This document shows, piece by piece, positions 8,597-17,482 of a DNA stretch of 64,000 bases. A program made the position numbers and the translations under genes. The notes beneath the pieces were generated by a model. That model ran no database searches, was not told where the DNA came from, and saw only the letters and a list, made by a program, of their open reading frames with translations. How positions within the stretch are numbered: position 1 is the stretch's first letter; each line of letters begins with the position of its first letter. Source of the stretch: Rhodanobacter ginsengisoli (GTDB lineage: Bacteria; Pseudomonadota; Gammaproteobacteria; Xanthomonadales; Rhodanobacteraceae); assembly GCF_042657065.1 (NCBI RefSeq), contig NZ_JBHSNF010000003.1, forward strand, positions 186,001 through 250,000. The letters are read 5' to 3'.

Positions 8597-9580
8597 ATGA
8601 CGACTGTGTTGCTGACCGGTGCCAGCGGATTTCTCGGCGGCCACCTGCTGCGCGAGCTGCGCGCCACGGGCTGCGAGGTCAGGGCGCTGTCGCGCCGGTC
8701 CGAATCCGACGCCGTCATCGCCGCTGCCGGCGCCATGCCGGTGCGCGCGGCGCTGGCCGATCAGGCCGCGCTGGCTGCGGCGCTGGAGGGCTGCGCGGCG
8801 GTGTTCCATGCGGCGGCCGATACCAGCATGTGGCGGCCGCGGGCGGTCGCGCAAACCGCCACCAACGTGCAGGGCACCGCGAACCTGCTGCGCGCGGCCG
8901 GACACGCCGGCGTGCAGGCGTTCATGCATACCTCCTCGGTCTCGGCCTGGTCGCATCGGGTGCACGGCATCATCGACGAGTCGGCGCCGCAGCAGGGCGG
9001 CGGCAGCTGGATCAACTACGAGCGCAGCAAGTTCCTCGGCGAGCAGCTCGTGCGTGGCTCCCCGTTGCCGTGGATCGTGTTCAACCCGTCGCACATCCTC
9101 GGTCCGGGCGATCGCCACAACTGGGCGCGGCTGATCATGCTGATCGATCGCGAGAAGTTGCCCGGCATCCCGCCGGGCGTCGGCGCGTTCGCGGACGTGC
9201 GCGAGATCGCCCGCGCCCAGGTGCGGGCATGGCAGCGGCAGCGCTTCGGGCAGACCTACCTGCTCGGCGGCGAGCAGGCCAGCTTCGTCGATTTCGTGCA
9301 TCGCGTCGGCGCCGCGCTGGGCCGGCGCACGCCCCGGCGTGCCACCCCGGCATGGGCGCTGATGGGATTTGCCCGGGTGGTCGACGCGTGGTCGCGGCTC
9401 AGCGGACGGGAGCCCGACGTCACGCCCGAGGCCGCGGCGCTGACCAGTCATGTGCTGCGGGTCGATTCGGGCAAGGCCCGGCGCGAGCTGGACTATGTCG
9501 AGCCGCCGCTGGACGTGCTGCTGGCCGACATGCTGGACTGGATGCGAGGGGAAGGCATGATCGGGCGCACGACGCACTGA
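8597..9580 (+). CDS. NAD-dependent epimerase/dehydratase-family protein (extended SDR)
   Basis: A 327-residue protein with an N-terminal Rossmann motif GASGFLGG at residues 8-15 and a YERSK active-site motif (Y-x3-K) near residue 140. These identify an extended short-chain dehydrogenase that acts on a sugar nucleotide, flavonoid-like or sterol-like substrate; which one cannot be read. The ATG follows an AGGTGAG site. It lies between FNR regulator 1 and nnrS, but no FNR-like box is seen in front of it, so a part in denitrification is not supported. Confidence 0.8.
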   Translation: MTTVLLTGASGFLGGHLLRELRATGCEVRALSRRSESDAVIAAAGAMPVRAALADQAALAAALEGCAAVFHAAADTSMWRPRAVAQTATNVQGTANLLRAAGHAGVQAFMHTSSVSAWSHRVHGIIDESAPQQGGGSWINYERSKFLGEQLVRGSPLPWIVFNPSHILGPGDRHNWARLIMLIDREKLPGIPPGVGAFADVREIARAQVRAWQRQRFGQTYLLGGEQASFVDFVHRVGAALGRRTPRRATPAWALMGFARVVDAWSRLSGREPDVTPEAAALTSHVLRVDSGKARRELDYVEPPLDVLLADMLDWMRGEGMIGRTTH

Positions 9581-9606
9581 GCGAAGGCCCGGCGCAAGCA
9601 TGGGCC

Positions 9607-9620
9607 CTGATGCAGATCAG
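9607..9620 (+). promoter_or_regulatory. FNR/Dnr-like box upstream of nnrS
   Basis: CTGAT-GCAG-ATCAG is a perfect palindrome; with two more paired bases on each side the arms are 7 bp. Its centre lies about 68 bases upstream of the nnrS ATG, leaving room for a -10 element and a short leader. Confidence 0.7.
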
Positions 9621-9681
9621 GGCCGCCGGCCGCACGGCCATGCCAGTATGGCGAATCATTCGCATTCGAGCCGCCGGCGCC

Positions 9682-10929
9682 ATGTCCGAACCCCAAGCTA
9701 CCCGCGAGAAATCCGCCACGTTTGCCGAACTGCCGCACCTGCTGGCCTCGGCGCCGCATCGACTGCTGTTTCTGGCGGGCGCCGTCGCGGTGCTGCTGAG
9801 CATGGCGTGGTGGGCGGTGGAGCTGACCTGGATGCGCTTCGGACTGGGCGGCTGGCCTCAGCCGACGATCCCGCCGGCGTATGCGCACGGCATGCTGATC
9901 CAGTACGGCATGTTCCCGCTTTTCATCTTCGGCTTCCTGCTGACGGTATTCCCGCGCTGGCTGAACCGGCCGTCGCTGCCGCGGGCGCGCTACGTGCCGG
10001 TGGCTGGCTGCGTATTTGGCGGTTACGTGCTGGCGAACCTGGGCCTGCTCGACCTGCCGTGGCTGCTGCGGCTCGGCATGATGGTTATGCTGCTGGGCTA
10101 TCTGATCGGTCTGGTCACGCTGGCCTCGGTGCTGCGTGCATCGCGCGATCGCAACGATCACGCGCGCTCGTGCGTGCTGGCGCTGGGACTGGGCGCGCTG
10201 GGGCTGATCGCGTTCCTGGCCTGGCTGTTCGGCGCGCCGCAGGCGTGCGCGGAACTGGCGATGCGCATCGGCACGTTCGGCCTGCTGCTGCCGATCTTCT
10301 TCACGGTGACCCACCGCATGCTGCCGTTCTTCAGCGGCAACGTGGCGAAGGGCTACCGGGTGATCCGTCCGCGCTGGAGCCTGCCGCTGGTATGGACGCT
10401 GCTGCTGGCGCACCTGCTGCTGGACTGGCGCGGTGCGCTGGGCTGGCTGTGGCTGACCGACCTGCCGCTGGCGCTGGTGTTCGCCTGGCATGCGCTGGCC
10501 TGGCAGCCGTGGAAGGCGATGCGGCCGGGCGTGCTGGCCGTGCTGCACCTGGCGTATGCGTGGTTGCCGCTGGCGTTCGTGCTGTATGCGGTGCAGGACG
10601 TGATCTATGCGACCCGCGGCGAATTGCTGTTCCTGCGCGCGCCGCTGCATGCGCTGGCGATCGGCTACTTCGGCTCGATGCTGGTGGCGATGGTGACTCG
10701 GGTGACCCAGGGCCACTCGGGCCGGCCGATGCAGATGGGCGCGGTGGCGTGGATCTGCTTCGCCCTGCTGCAGGCGGTGGTGCTGCTGCGTATCCGTGCC
10801 GAGTTCGGTGGCGACGTCTACCTGTGGCTGGTGATCGCCGCGTATGGCTGGCTGCTGGCGTTCCTGCCGTGGGTGCTGCGTTCGGCGTGGATCTACCTGA
10901 CCCCGCGCGCGGACGGCCAACCCGGCTGA
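9682..10929 (+). CDS. nnrS: NnrS-family haem/copper membrane protein
   Basis: A 415-residue polytopic inner-membrane protein with about 12 hydrophobic segments. Conserved NnrS regions are visible: YAHGMLIQYGMFPLFIFGFL near residue 70, FFTVTHRMLPFFS near residue 215 and a late HALAIGYFGSMLVAMVTRVTQGHSGR. NnrS proteins accompany nitrite and NO reductases and help cells resist nitrosative stress; the mechanism is unsettled. It is preceded by an FNR-like box and followed by nirK. Confidence 0.9.
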   Translation: MSEPQATREKSATFAELPHLLASAPHRLLFLAGAVAVLLSMAWWAVELTWMRFGLGGWPQPTIPPAYAHGMLIQYGMFPLFIFGFLLTVFPRWLNRPSLPRARYVPVAGCVFGGYVLANLGLLDLPWLLRLGMMVMLLGYLIGLVTLASVLRASRDRNDHARSCVLALGLGALGLIAFLAWLFGAPQACAELAMRIGTFGLLLPIFFTVTHRMLPFFSGNVAKGYRVIRPRWSLPLVWTLLLAHLLLDWRGALGWLWLTDLPLALVFAWHALAWQPWKAMRPGVLAVLHLAYAWLPLAFVLYAVQDVIYATRGELLFLRAPLHALAIGYFGSMLVAMVTRVTQGHSGRPMQMGAVAWICFALLQAVVLLRIRAEFGGDVYLWLVIAAYGWLLAFLPWVLRSAWIYLTPRADGQPG

Positions 10930-10992
10930 GGGCGCGACCCCGGGCGCGTCGCTGCGGCGACTTGTCACAGCCGGCCGCCACGGTTCCGCGGT

Positions 10993-11006
10993 CTGATGTA
11001 GATCAT
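10993..11006 (+). promoter_or_regulatory. FNR/Dnr-like box upstream of nirK
   Basis: CTGAT-GTAG-ATCAT differs from TTGAT-N4-ATCAA at the outermost bases only. Class II spacing puts the transcription start near 11041, with TACTCT at 11028-11033 as a plausible -10, leaving a 26-base leader that includes the AGGGAGAG ribosome site. Confidence 0.75.
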
Positions 11007-11066
11007 GACTTGACGTGCCGCAGGGCCTACTCTCCGTGACAGGTGTCAACACAAGGGAGAGCACCG

Positions 11067-12524
11067 ATGTCACGCATGTTACCGATCGTCCTGTCAGCGA
11101 GCTTGCTGGCGGCTGCACTGTATGCGACACCCACGCTGGCAGCGAAAGCCGCGAGTCATGCGGGCCAGGCCCAGGTCATGGCGGGCGATTTCGGTCCTCC
11201 CCAGGGCGCGCCCATCGAGGAGAAGCTGGTGGACCCGCCGGGCGTGCCGGCACCGATCCATCGCAACTATCCGGCGCGGGTGATCGTGCGCCTGGAGACC
11301 CGGGAAGTCGTCAAGGAAATCGCCGACGGCGTGCGCTACGACTTCTGGACCTTCAACGGCTCCACGCCCGGTCCGCTGATCCGCGTGCGCGAGGGCGACA
11401 CGGTCGAGCTGCACCTGCGCAACGACCCCAACTCGCACATGACCCACAACATCGACCTGCATGCGGTGATGGGGCCGGGCGGCGGTGCGGTCTCGACCGC
11501 CACGGCGCCGGGGCACGAGAGCGTGTTCACGTTCAAGGCACTGCGTTCGGGCGTGTTCGTCTATCACTGCGCGACCCCGCCGGTGCCGATGCACATCGCC
11601 AACGGCATGTACGGGATGATCGTGGTCGAGCCGCCGCAGGGCCTGCCGAAGGTCGATCACGAGTACTACGTGATGCAGGGCGATTTCTACACCACCGGCA
11701 CCTATCATGAGCCGGGCCTGCAGTCGTTCGACATGCAGAAGCTGCTGCTCGAACAGCCGACCTATGTGCTGTTCAATGGCCGCGAAGGTTCGCTGGCCGG
11801 AGACAACGCGCTCAAGTCCAGCGTGGGCGACAAGGTCCGCCTGTTCGTCGGCAACGGCGGCCCCAACCTGGTCTCGAGCTTCCATGTCATCGGCGCCATC
11901 TTCGACGACGCCAATGTCGAGGGCGGCACCCTGGTCAACCACAACGTGCAGACCACCCTGGTTCCCGCCGGCGGCGCGACCATGGTCGAGCTGAGCACGC
12001 CGGTGCCGGGGACCCTGCTGCTGGTCGATCATTCGATCACCCGTGCCTTCATGAAGGGAGCGCTGGGCCAGATCAGCGTCAGCGGTCCGCCGCAGCCGGC
12101 GATCTACGAGAAGGGGCCGAGCACCGCGTTTGTCAGCAAGACCGCGCAGCCCGCGCAGCAGAGCGTGGCGCTGAGCGTCGGCGACAAGGCGGCCGATGGC
12201 AAACGGGTCTTCACACAGATCTGCTCGGCCTGCCACCAGGGCAATGCGATGGGCTTGCCGGGTGCGTTCCCGCCGCTGGCGATGTCCGACTACCTCAACT
12301 CCGATCCGAAGCGGGCGATCGGCATCGTGCTGCATGGCCTCAGCGGCAAGATCACCGTGAACAGCACGGGTTACGAGTCGGTGATGCCGGCGCTGGGGCC
12401 ACAGCTCAGCGACGACGAGATCGCCAACGTGCTGACCTACGTGTTGAACAACTTCAACAACAAGGGCGGCACGATCAGCGCGAGCGAAGTCAAGGCCGTG
12501 CGCAAGGCCGGGCCGGCGAAGTAG
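11067..12524 (+). CDS. nirK: Copper nitrite reductase with C-terminal cytochrome c domain
   Basis: This periplasmic enzyme reduces nitrite to NO. Its 485 residues begin with a Sec signal (cleavage near residue 26), followed by two cupredoxin domains. Visible copper ligands in domain 1 are H127 and H132 (HNIDLH), H167-C168 (YHCATPP), H176 and M181 (MHIANGM); the second-domain His lies in SSFHVIGA. A C-terminal class I cytochrome c domain carries C386-S-A-C389-H390, making this a NirK-c fusion with its own electron-entry haem. AAGGGAGAG precedes the ATG. A nirV-like gene and an SCO-like gene follow. Confidence 0.96.
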   Translation: MSRMLPIVLSASLLAAALYATPTLAAKAASHAGQAQVMAGDFGPPQGAPIEEKLVDPPGVPAPIHRNYPARVIVRLETREVVKEIADGVRYDFWTFNGSTPGPLIRVREGDTVELHLRNDPNSHMTHNIDLHAVMGPGGGAVSTATAPGHESVFTFKALRSGVFVYHCATPPVPMHIANGMYGMIVVEPPQGLPKVDHEYYVMQGDFYTTGTYHEPGLQSFDMQKLLLEQPTYVLFNGREGSLAGDNALKSSVGDKVRLFVGNGGPNLVSSFHVIGAIFDDANVEGGTLVNHNVQTTLVPAGGATMVELSTPVPGTLLLVDHSITRAFMKGALGQISVSGPPQPAIYEKGPSTAFVSKTAQPAQQSVALSVGDKAADGKRVFTQICSACHQGNAMGLPGAFPPLAMSDYLNSDPKRAIGIVLHGLSGKITVNSTGYESVMPALGPQLSDDEIANVLTYVLNNFNNKGGTISASEVKAVRKAGPAK

Positions 12525-12587
12525 GGAGCAGTCGGTGGCGATGCCCGCGGGTGTCGCCACCGGCATGAACCTGCCGGAACCTCTCGA

Positions 12588-13367
12588 ATGATTTCCCGCC
12601 AGCTCGCCCTCGTCCTGATGCTGCTGCTGCCGTTCGCGGCGAAGGCGGCAGACTATGTCCGGATACCCGCCGGGCAGTTCGAGAGTGCCCTGGCGATTGC
12701 CGGCCACGCCGCGAAGCCGCGACTGGCCGCGTTTTCCATGCGCAGCGAGCCGGTGACGAATGCCGAATTCCTGGCTTTCGTCCGGCAGCATCCGGAGTGG
12801 CGGCGCGGACAGGTGCCGTCGCTGCTGGCCGGTGCCGGTTATCTGAGCCAGTGGCAGGGGCCGCTGGAACCGGGCGAATCGATCCTGCCCGATCAGCCGG
12901 TCACCCAGGTGAGCTGGTTCGCCGCCCGCGCCTACTGCGGCAGCGAGCACGCACGCCTGCCGAACTGGTACGAGTGGGAGCTCGTCAGCGCCGCCGACGT
13001 CGCGCGAGCCGATGCCCGGCGCGATCCGGCACGCAACCAGGATCTGCTGTCGGCCATCCAGGGAGCCTCCGGGCATCTGCCGGGCGTGATCGGCACGCGG
13101 CCGGCCAACGTCTACGGGGTGCGCGATCTGAACCGGTTGTTGTGGGAATGGACCGGCGACTACGCGGCGATGTTTCCCAATGCCGATGCCAGGGTGCCGG
13201 GCAGCGTCACCGACCTCGCCCTGTGTGGCGGGTCGGCGCTGGCCTTCGCCGACAAGAATCAGTACGCGCTGATGATGCGCGTGGCCGCGCTCACCGCGCT
13301 CAGTCCCGCCGACACGGCGCCGCGCGTCGGCTTTCGATGTGTCAGGGATACCCAAGGAGATCGATGA
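12588..13367 (+). CDS. nirV: NirV-like formylglycine-generating-enzyme-domain protein
   Basis: A 259-residue exported protein: a hydrophobic signal ending about residue 21, then an FGE-sulfatase/SUMF1 fold (IPAGQFE near the start, SEPVTNAEFLAFV, QVSWFAARAYCGS, LPNWYEWELVSAAD and a final APRVGFRCVRD). NirV proteins are encoded beside nirK in many denitrifiers; their biochemical role is not established. It starts 63 bases after nirK and its TGA overlaps the ATG of the SCO gene, so the three are probably one transcript. Confidence 0.85.
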   Translation: MISRQLALVLMLLLPFAAKAADYVRIPAGQFESALAIAGHAAKPRLAAFSMRSEPVTNAEFLAFVRQHPEWRRGQVPSLLAGAGYLSQWQGPLEPGESILPDQPVTQVSWFAARAYCGSEHARLPNWYEWELVSAADVARADARRDPARNQDLLSAIQGASGHLPGVIGTRPANVYGVRDLNRLLWEWTGDYAAMFPNADARVPGSVTDLALCGGSALAFADKNQYALMMRVAALTALSPADTAPRVGFRCVRDTQGDR

Positions 13368-13954
13368 TGCTGCAACGCAGGCCGATGGCCCTTTTCGCAC
13401 TCATGCTGGTTTCGCTCGCTGTCGTCGCCGCGCCGCCATCGCCCGCCCGCGTGGTGGCCGACTCGGTGTATGCGATCCCCACGCTGGCCCTGCGCGACCA
13501 GCAGGGGCAGCGGTTCGACTTCGCCTCCCTGCGCGGCGAGCCGCGACTGGTGGGCATGTTCTACGGCTCGTGCCAGATGGCCTGTCCGCTGGAGATCGAA
13601 TACCTCAAGCATCTGCAGAAGGCGGTGGCGGCGCGCTCCGGCCAGTCGATTCCGGTGCTGCTGGTGAGCTTCGATCCGGCCCGCGATGACCTGGCGATGC
13701 TGCGGAAGGTGGCGGGCGAACACCGCGTGCGGCCGCCGGCATTTCGGCTGGCGCGCGCCGAACGCGGCGACGAAGGCATGCTGGCCGGGGTCCTGGGTAT
13801 TGCCTACCGACAGCTGCCCGGTGGCGGCTTCAGCCACAACGTCAGGGTCTCCCTGCTCGATGCGCAGGGGCGGATCGTGGCGACGACCGATGCCTCGGGC
13901 CGGCCCGAGCCCGCGTTCGTGCAGGCGATCGACCGGGCACTGGCAAAGCCCTGA
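13364..13954 (+). CDS. SCO1/SenC-family copper chaperone-like protein
   Basis: A 196-residue thioredoxin-fold protein with an N-terminal export signal. The copper site of SCO proteins is present: GSCQMACP (C-x3-C) near residue 69 and a later His in GFSHNVR. In this operon the likely job is copper delivery or redox maintenance for NirK; family members otherwise mature the CuA site of cytochrome oxidase. Two adjacent ATGs (13364 and 13367) could serve; the first overlaps the nirV stop, which suggests translational coupling. Confidence 0.88.
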   Translation: MMLQRRPMALFALMLVSLAVVAAPPSPARVVADSVYAIPTLALRDQQGQRFDFASLRGEPRLVGMFYGSCQMACPLEIEYLKHLQKAVAARSGQSIPVLLVSFDPARDDLAMLRKVAGEHRVRPPAFRLARAERGDEGMLAGVLGIAYRQLPGGGFSHNVRVSLLDAQGRIVATTDASGRPEPAFVQAIDRALAKP

Positions 13955-14142
13955 GCGACAGCGCATCGGCGCATGTCACGTCACGCCAAGTGATGCAGGC
14001 GGCCAGGCCATATCGCGCACGGCTCCGATGATTCCGATGGCCGGGGCGATGGTCGTGGATGCCGCAGCCTGCGCTGCTGGCCGGGCGGGCTTGGTATGAT
14101 GCGCGGCACCTGAGTCTGCGCCCTGTGGCGCCAGCGGATGCC

Positions 14143-14901
14143 ATGCCCCGTAAAATTCCACTCATCATCGATCCACGGCGCGATCCGATGGTCGATGACG
14201 GCGACAGAGTGCGGTTCTGCAGCACCTGTGCCTTTTCCGGCGTGTGCATCGAAGCCGGCTACGACAAGTCCGCGCTGGCCGAGCTGCACGTGCTGGTCGA
14301 GCATGTCGGACCTTTCCGCGCCGGCGAACATGTGTTCCGCGCGCACGATCCGTTCAAGGCGATCTACGCGGTGCGCGCCGGCATGGTCAAGACGGTCAGC
14401 GTCGATCCCGATGGCAAGGAGCAGGTGCTCGGCTTCTATGTACCCGGCGAGGTGATCGGGCTCAGCGGGATCTATCCGGAACACTATCCGTGCAATGCGG
14501 TGGCGCTGGAGACCTCGCACTTCTGCCGTTTCTCCTTTCCGGCGATCAGCTCGCTGGCGACGCGCATGCCGGGACTGCAGCAGCAGTTGTTCCGCCTGCT
14601 GTCCAAGGAATTGGGCATGACCGCGATGCTGGCCGGCGACAACACCGCCGAGGCCCGCATGGCGGCCTTCCTGGTGGATCTGTCCGAGCGCTTCGCGCAG
14701 CGGGGCTTCTCGGGGACGCTGCTGCGCATGAGCATGTCGCGCATCGACATCGGCAACTACCTGCGGCTGGCCGCGGAAACGGTGAGCCGGCTGCTCACCC
14801 GCATGCGCGACCAGGGGCTGATCCGGATCGAGGGTCGCCAGCTGGAAATCATCGACAGCGACGGCTTGCGCAAGCTCGCGCGGAACGCGATCGACCGCTG
14901 A
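14143..14901 (+). CDS. FNR-type oxygen-sensing regulator 2
   Basis: A close paralogue of the regulator at 7795, 252 residues. CSTCAFSGVC (residues 26-35) and the Cys of HFCRFSF supply four potential [4Fe-4S] ligands as in E. coli FNR. The recognition helix AETVSRLLTRM keeps E-SR. It is followed, 115 bases later, by the NO reductase with two FNR-like boxes. An in-frame ATG at 14188 is an alternative start; both paralogues have a Met-x-Asp-Asp-Gly there. No FNR-like box precedes the gene. Division of labour between the paralogues cannot be read from sequence. Confidence 0.9.
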   Translation: MPRKIPLIIDPRRDPMVDDGDRVRFCSTCAFSGVCIEAGYDKSALAELHVLVEHVGPFRAGEHVFRAHDPFKAIYAVRAGMVKTVSVDPDGKEQVLGFYVPGEVIGLSGIYPEHYPCNAVALETSHFCRFSFPAISSLATRMPGLQQQLFRLLSKELGMTAMLAGDNTAEARMAAFLVDLSERFAQRGFSGTLLRMSMSRIDIGNYLRLAAETVSRLLTRMRDQGLIRIEGRQLEIIDSDGLRKLARNAIDR

Positions 14902-14938
14902 GCCCGCTCCGCGCTGCGACAGTCTGTCGCAGCGAATC

Positions 14939-14952
14939 CTGATCCACATCAG
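14939..14952 (+). promoter_or_regulatory. FNR/Dnr-like box 1 upstream of norB1
   Basis: CTGAT-CCAC-ATCAG is a perfect palindrome. Class II spacing gives a start near 14987 and a 30-base leader before the norB1 ATG, so this is the likely activator site. Confidence 0.75.
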
Positions 14953-14992
14953 TGGCTGGCCCCCTGCCAGGCAACAGCATGCGTGCCATGCA

Positions 14993-15006
14993 TTGATGCT
15001 CATCAG
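14993..15006 (+). promoter_or_regulatory. FNR/Dnr-like box 2 overlapping the norB1 ribosome site
   Basis: TTGAT-GCTC-ATCAG lies 54 bases downstream of box 1, and its last two bases begin the AGGAGG ribosome site. A regulator bound here would sit just downstream of the start expected from box 1, which suits feedback repression better than activation. Confidence 0.6.
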
Positions 15007-15016
15007 GAGGTAGCTA

Positions 15017-17335
15017 ATGAACGCGACGTTGCCCAGCACGGGGCAAGCCGGCCCGCAGGACCGGACCAGCAAGGTATTGATCTGGATTCTGCTGTTTGTC
15101 ATCGTGGCCTGTTTCCTGGGCATGGCCGCCGCGACCCGAAGCACCTACCGGCAGGTCGCGCCGTTGCCTCAGCAGATGGTCACCGCCGACGGTACCCCGG
15201 TGATGAGCTACGCCGATATCGTGGGTGGCAAGTCCGGCTTCCAGAAGGCCGACCTGATGGACTACGGCAGCCTGTACGGCATGGGCTCTGCGTTCGGTGA
15301 GGACTACACCGCCGAATATCTCGTGCAGCTGGCGAGGGAGGTCCGGAACGACCTCGCGCTGGCGCGCTACGGCAAGCCGTTCGATGCCATCGATGCCGAC
15401 CGGCAGTCGGGCATCACCAACAGCATGCGCGAGCAACTGCGCGGAATCGACCTCAGCCAGTCGCAGGTCGTACTGCCCGACGCCGTCGCCAAGGCGATCG
15501 AAGCGCTGCGCCCGCGCATTGCCACGGCGCTGCTCACCGATGACTTCGGCAAGGGCTATACGGGCGCACGGGCGCTGAACCCGACCAGCGCCAGCCAGAC
15601 GGCGAACTTCCTGCTCTATTCGTCGTTGACCACGGTGGCGCGGCGTCCCGGCAAGGACTACTCGTGGACCAGCAACTGGCCGGCCGAACCGCTGGTCGGC
15701 AACGCGCCCACCAAGGCGACCTTCGTGTGGACATGGGCCTCGTTCACCATGGTGTTCTTCGCCATCGGCGCGGTGCTGGTGATCTTCCGCCTGTGGATCG
15801 AGCCGAAGGCAGCGAACGAAACCTTCGAGCCGGCGTTGCTGGGCTTCAAGGCGGCGACGCCGAGCCAGAAGGCGTTGTGGAAATATTTCCTGGTGGTCGC
15901 CGGCGTGTTGCTGGTGCAGATTCTGGCCGGCTCGATCATGGCGCACTACTACACCGACCGGGTCAGCTTCTACGGCATCGACGTGGGCAAGTGGCTGCCG
16001 TTCGCGTTCCTGCGCAGCGTGCATCTGCAGGCGCCGATCATCTGGATCGGCGTCAGCTGGATCGCCGCGGGACTGTTCCTGGCGCCGCTGATCGGCGGAC
16101 GCGAGCCGGCGCGCCAGAAACTGCTGGTCGACCTGATTTTCTGGGTGCTGGTGACGATCGTGGCCGGTGCGCTGATCGGCGACTATCTCGGCGTGATGGG
16201 CATGGTCGACGAGCACTGGTTCTGGTTCGGCAACCAGGGACTGTCGTACCTGGAGCTGGGCCGCTTCTGGCAGATCGGCTTCTTCGTCGGCCTGACCGTG
16301 TGGTGCCTGGTCCTGCTGCGCGCGTTCGGGCCAACGCTCAAGTCGCTGTTCAAGCAGGGCGGCGGATCGATCTACGGCCTGTTCCGCATCGAGCACCTGC
16401 TGTGGATCAGCACGCTCACGGTGGCGCTGTTCTACGTGTTCGGCATGATCCCGCTGGGTTCGCCCAATCCCTCGTTCTCGATCACCGACTTCTGGCGCTG
16501 GTGGGTGGTGCATCTGTGGGTGGAGCTGGCGTTCGAGTTGTTCACCGCGGCGGTGACCGGCTACTTCCTGATGGCGCTGGGTCTGGTGTCGCGGCAGATG
16601 GTCGAGCGCGCGGTGCTGTTCGAATGGGTGCTGATCTTCATCGGCGGCGTGCTCGGCACCGGGCATCACCTGTACTGGGCGGGCGAGCCCGGGCTGTGGG
16701 TCGGCGTGGGCAGCATGTTCTCCTTCGTCGAGGTGCTGCCGCTGGTGCTGCTGGTGCTGGAAGCGATCGACCAGCAGCTGCATATCCGCGCGAAGAAGGA
16801 GTTTCCGTACAAGCTCGCCTACCTCTACATCCTCGGCGCGGCATTCTGGAACTTCGTCGGCGCCGGCGTGTTCGGCGGCGGCACGCTGAACGCACCGCTG
16901 GTGAACTACTACGAGCACGGCACCTTCCTCACCCTCAACCATGCGCACACGTCGATGTTCGGTGCGTTCGGCCTGCTGGCGATCGGCCTGCTGTACATGG
17001 TGCTGCGTTATCTCAACGGCGAGCGGCCGTGGAGCGACCGCATCGGCGTGTGGGCGTTCTGGCTCTACAACACCGGCCTGGTGATGTGGATCGTGCTGAA
17101 CTTCTACCCGATCGGCTGGCCGCAGCTGGAGGCGGTCTACACCCACGGCTACGCCTACGCGCGCAGCATGGCGTTCTACGACACCACCACGTTCTGGCAG
17201 TGGATGCGCATGCCGGGCGACATCGTGTTCGCGGTCGCGGCCTTGATGATGGCCTGGGACTTCGTGGCCAAGCTGTGGGCGCAACGGGTCGCGGTGCCGG
17301 GCATCGCGGTGTTGGCGGCGGAGCCGGTGGGCTAG
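15017..17335 (+). CDS. norB: Quinol-dependent nitric oxide reductase 1 (qNOR)
   Basis: This 772-residue membrane enzyme reduces NO to N2O with electrons from quinol. An N-terminal helix and a periplasmic domain of about 200 residues, the quinol-NOR extension, precede the 12-helix haem-copper-type core. Active-site residues are visible in HLWVELAFELF (His ligand and the NOR-specific Glu) and GTGHHLYWAGEP (the His pair), with NHAHTSMFG later for the haems. The core resembles the Geobacillus-type branch. AGGAGG and two FNR-like boxes precede it; a strong terminator follows. Confidence 0.95.
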   Translation: MNATLPSTGQAGPQDRTSKVLIWILLFVIVACFLGMAAATRSTYRQVAPLPQQMVTADGTPVMSYADIVGGKSGFQKADLMDYGSLYGMGSAFGEDYTAEYLVQLAREVRNDLALARYGKPFDAIDADRQSGITNSMREQLRGIDLSQSQVVLPDAVAKAIEALRPRIATALLTDDFGKGYTGARALNPTSASQTANFLLYSSLTTVARRPGKDYSWTSNWPAEPLVGNAPTKATFVWTWASFTMVFFAIGAVLVIFRLWIEPKAANETFEPALLGFKAATPSQKALWKYFLVVAGVLLVQILAGSIMAHYYTDRVSFYGIDVGKWLPFAFLRSVHLQAPIIWIGVSWIAAGLFLAPLIGGREPARQKLLVDLIFWVLVTIVAGALIGDYLGVMGMVDEHWFWFGNQGLSYLELGRFWQIGFFVGLTVWCLVLLRAFGPTLKSLFKQGGGSIYGLFRIEHLLWISTLTVALFYVFGMIPLGSPNPSFSITDFWRWWVVHLWVELAFELFTAAVTGYFLMALGLVSRQMVERAVLFEWVLIFIGGVLGTGHHLYWAGEPGLWVGVGSMFSFVEVLPLVLLVLEAIDQQLHIRAKKEFPYKLAYLYILGAAFWNFVGAGVFGGGTLNAPLVNYYEHGTFLTLNHAHTSMFGAFGLLAIGLLYMVLRYLNGERPWSDRIGVWAFWLYNTGLVMWIVLNFYPIGWPQLEAVYTHGYAYARSMAFYDTTTFWQWMRMPGDIVFAVAALMMAWDFVAKLWAQRVAVPGIAVLAAEPVG

Positions 17336-17365
17336 GCCTCCGGCGTCAGCGGTCGGCTTGAACCA

Positions 17366-17393
17366 GGAAGGGCCCGCCGGTGCGGGCCCTTCC
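17366..17393 (+). terminator. Rho-independent terminator after norB1
   Basis: A perfect 12-bp stem (GGAAGGGCCCGC pairing with GCGGGCCCTTCC) closes a CGGT loop and is followed by TTCGTTCGTTC, 30 bases after the norB1 stop. It separates the NO block from the convergent Ohr gene. Confidence 0.9.
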
Positions 17394-17482
17394 TTCGTTC
17401 GTTCTGTGTGCTCTTGTGCTGCGGGTGCCGCCGGTCGGGCGCGTCGCATGGGCGTCGGCCGCCTTTTTCGGGCGCGGTGCGA

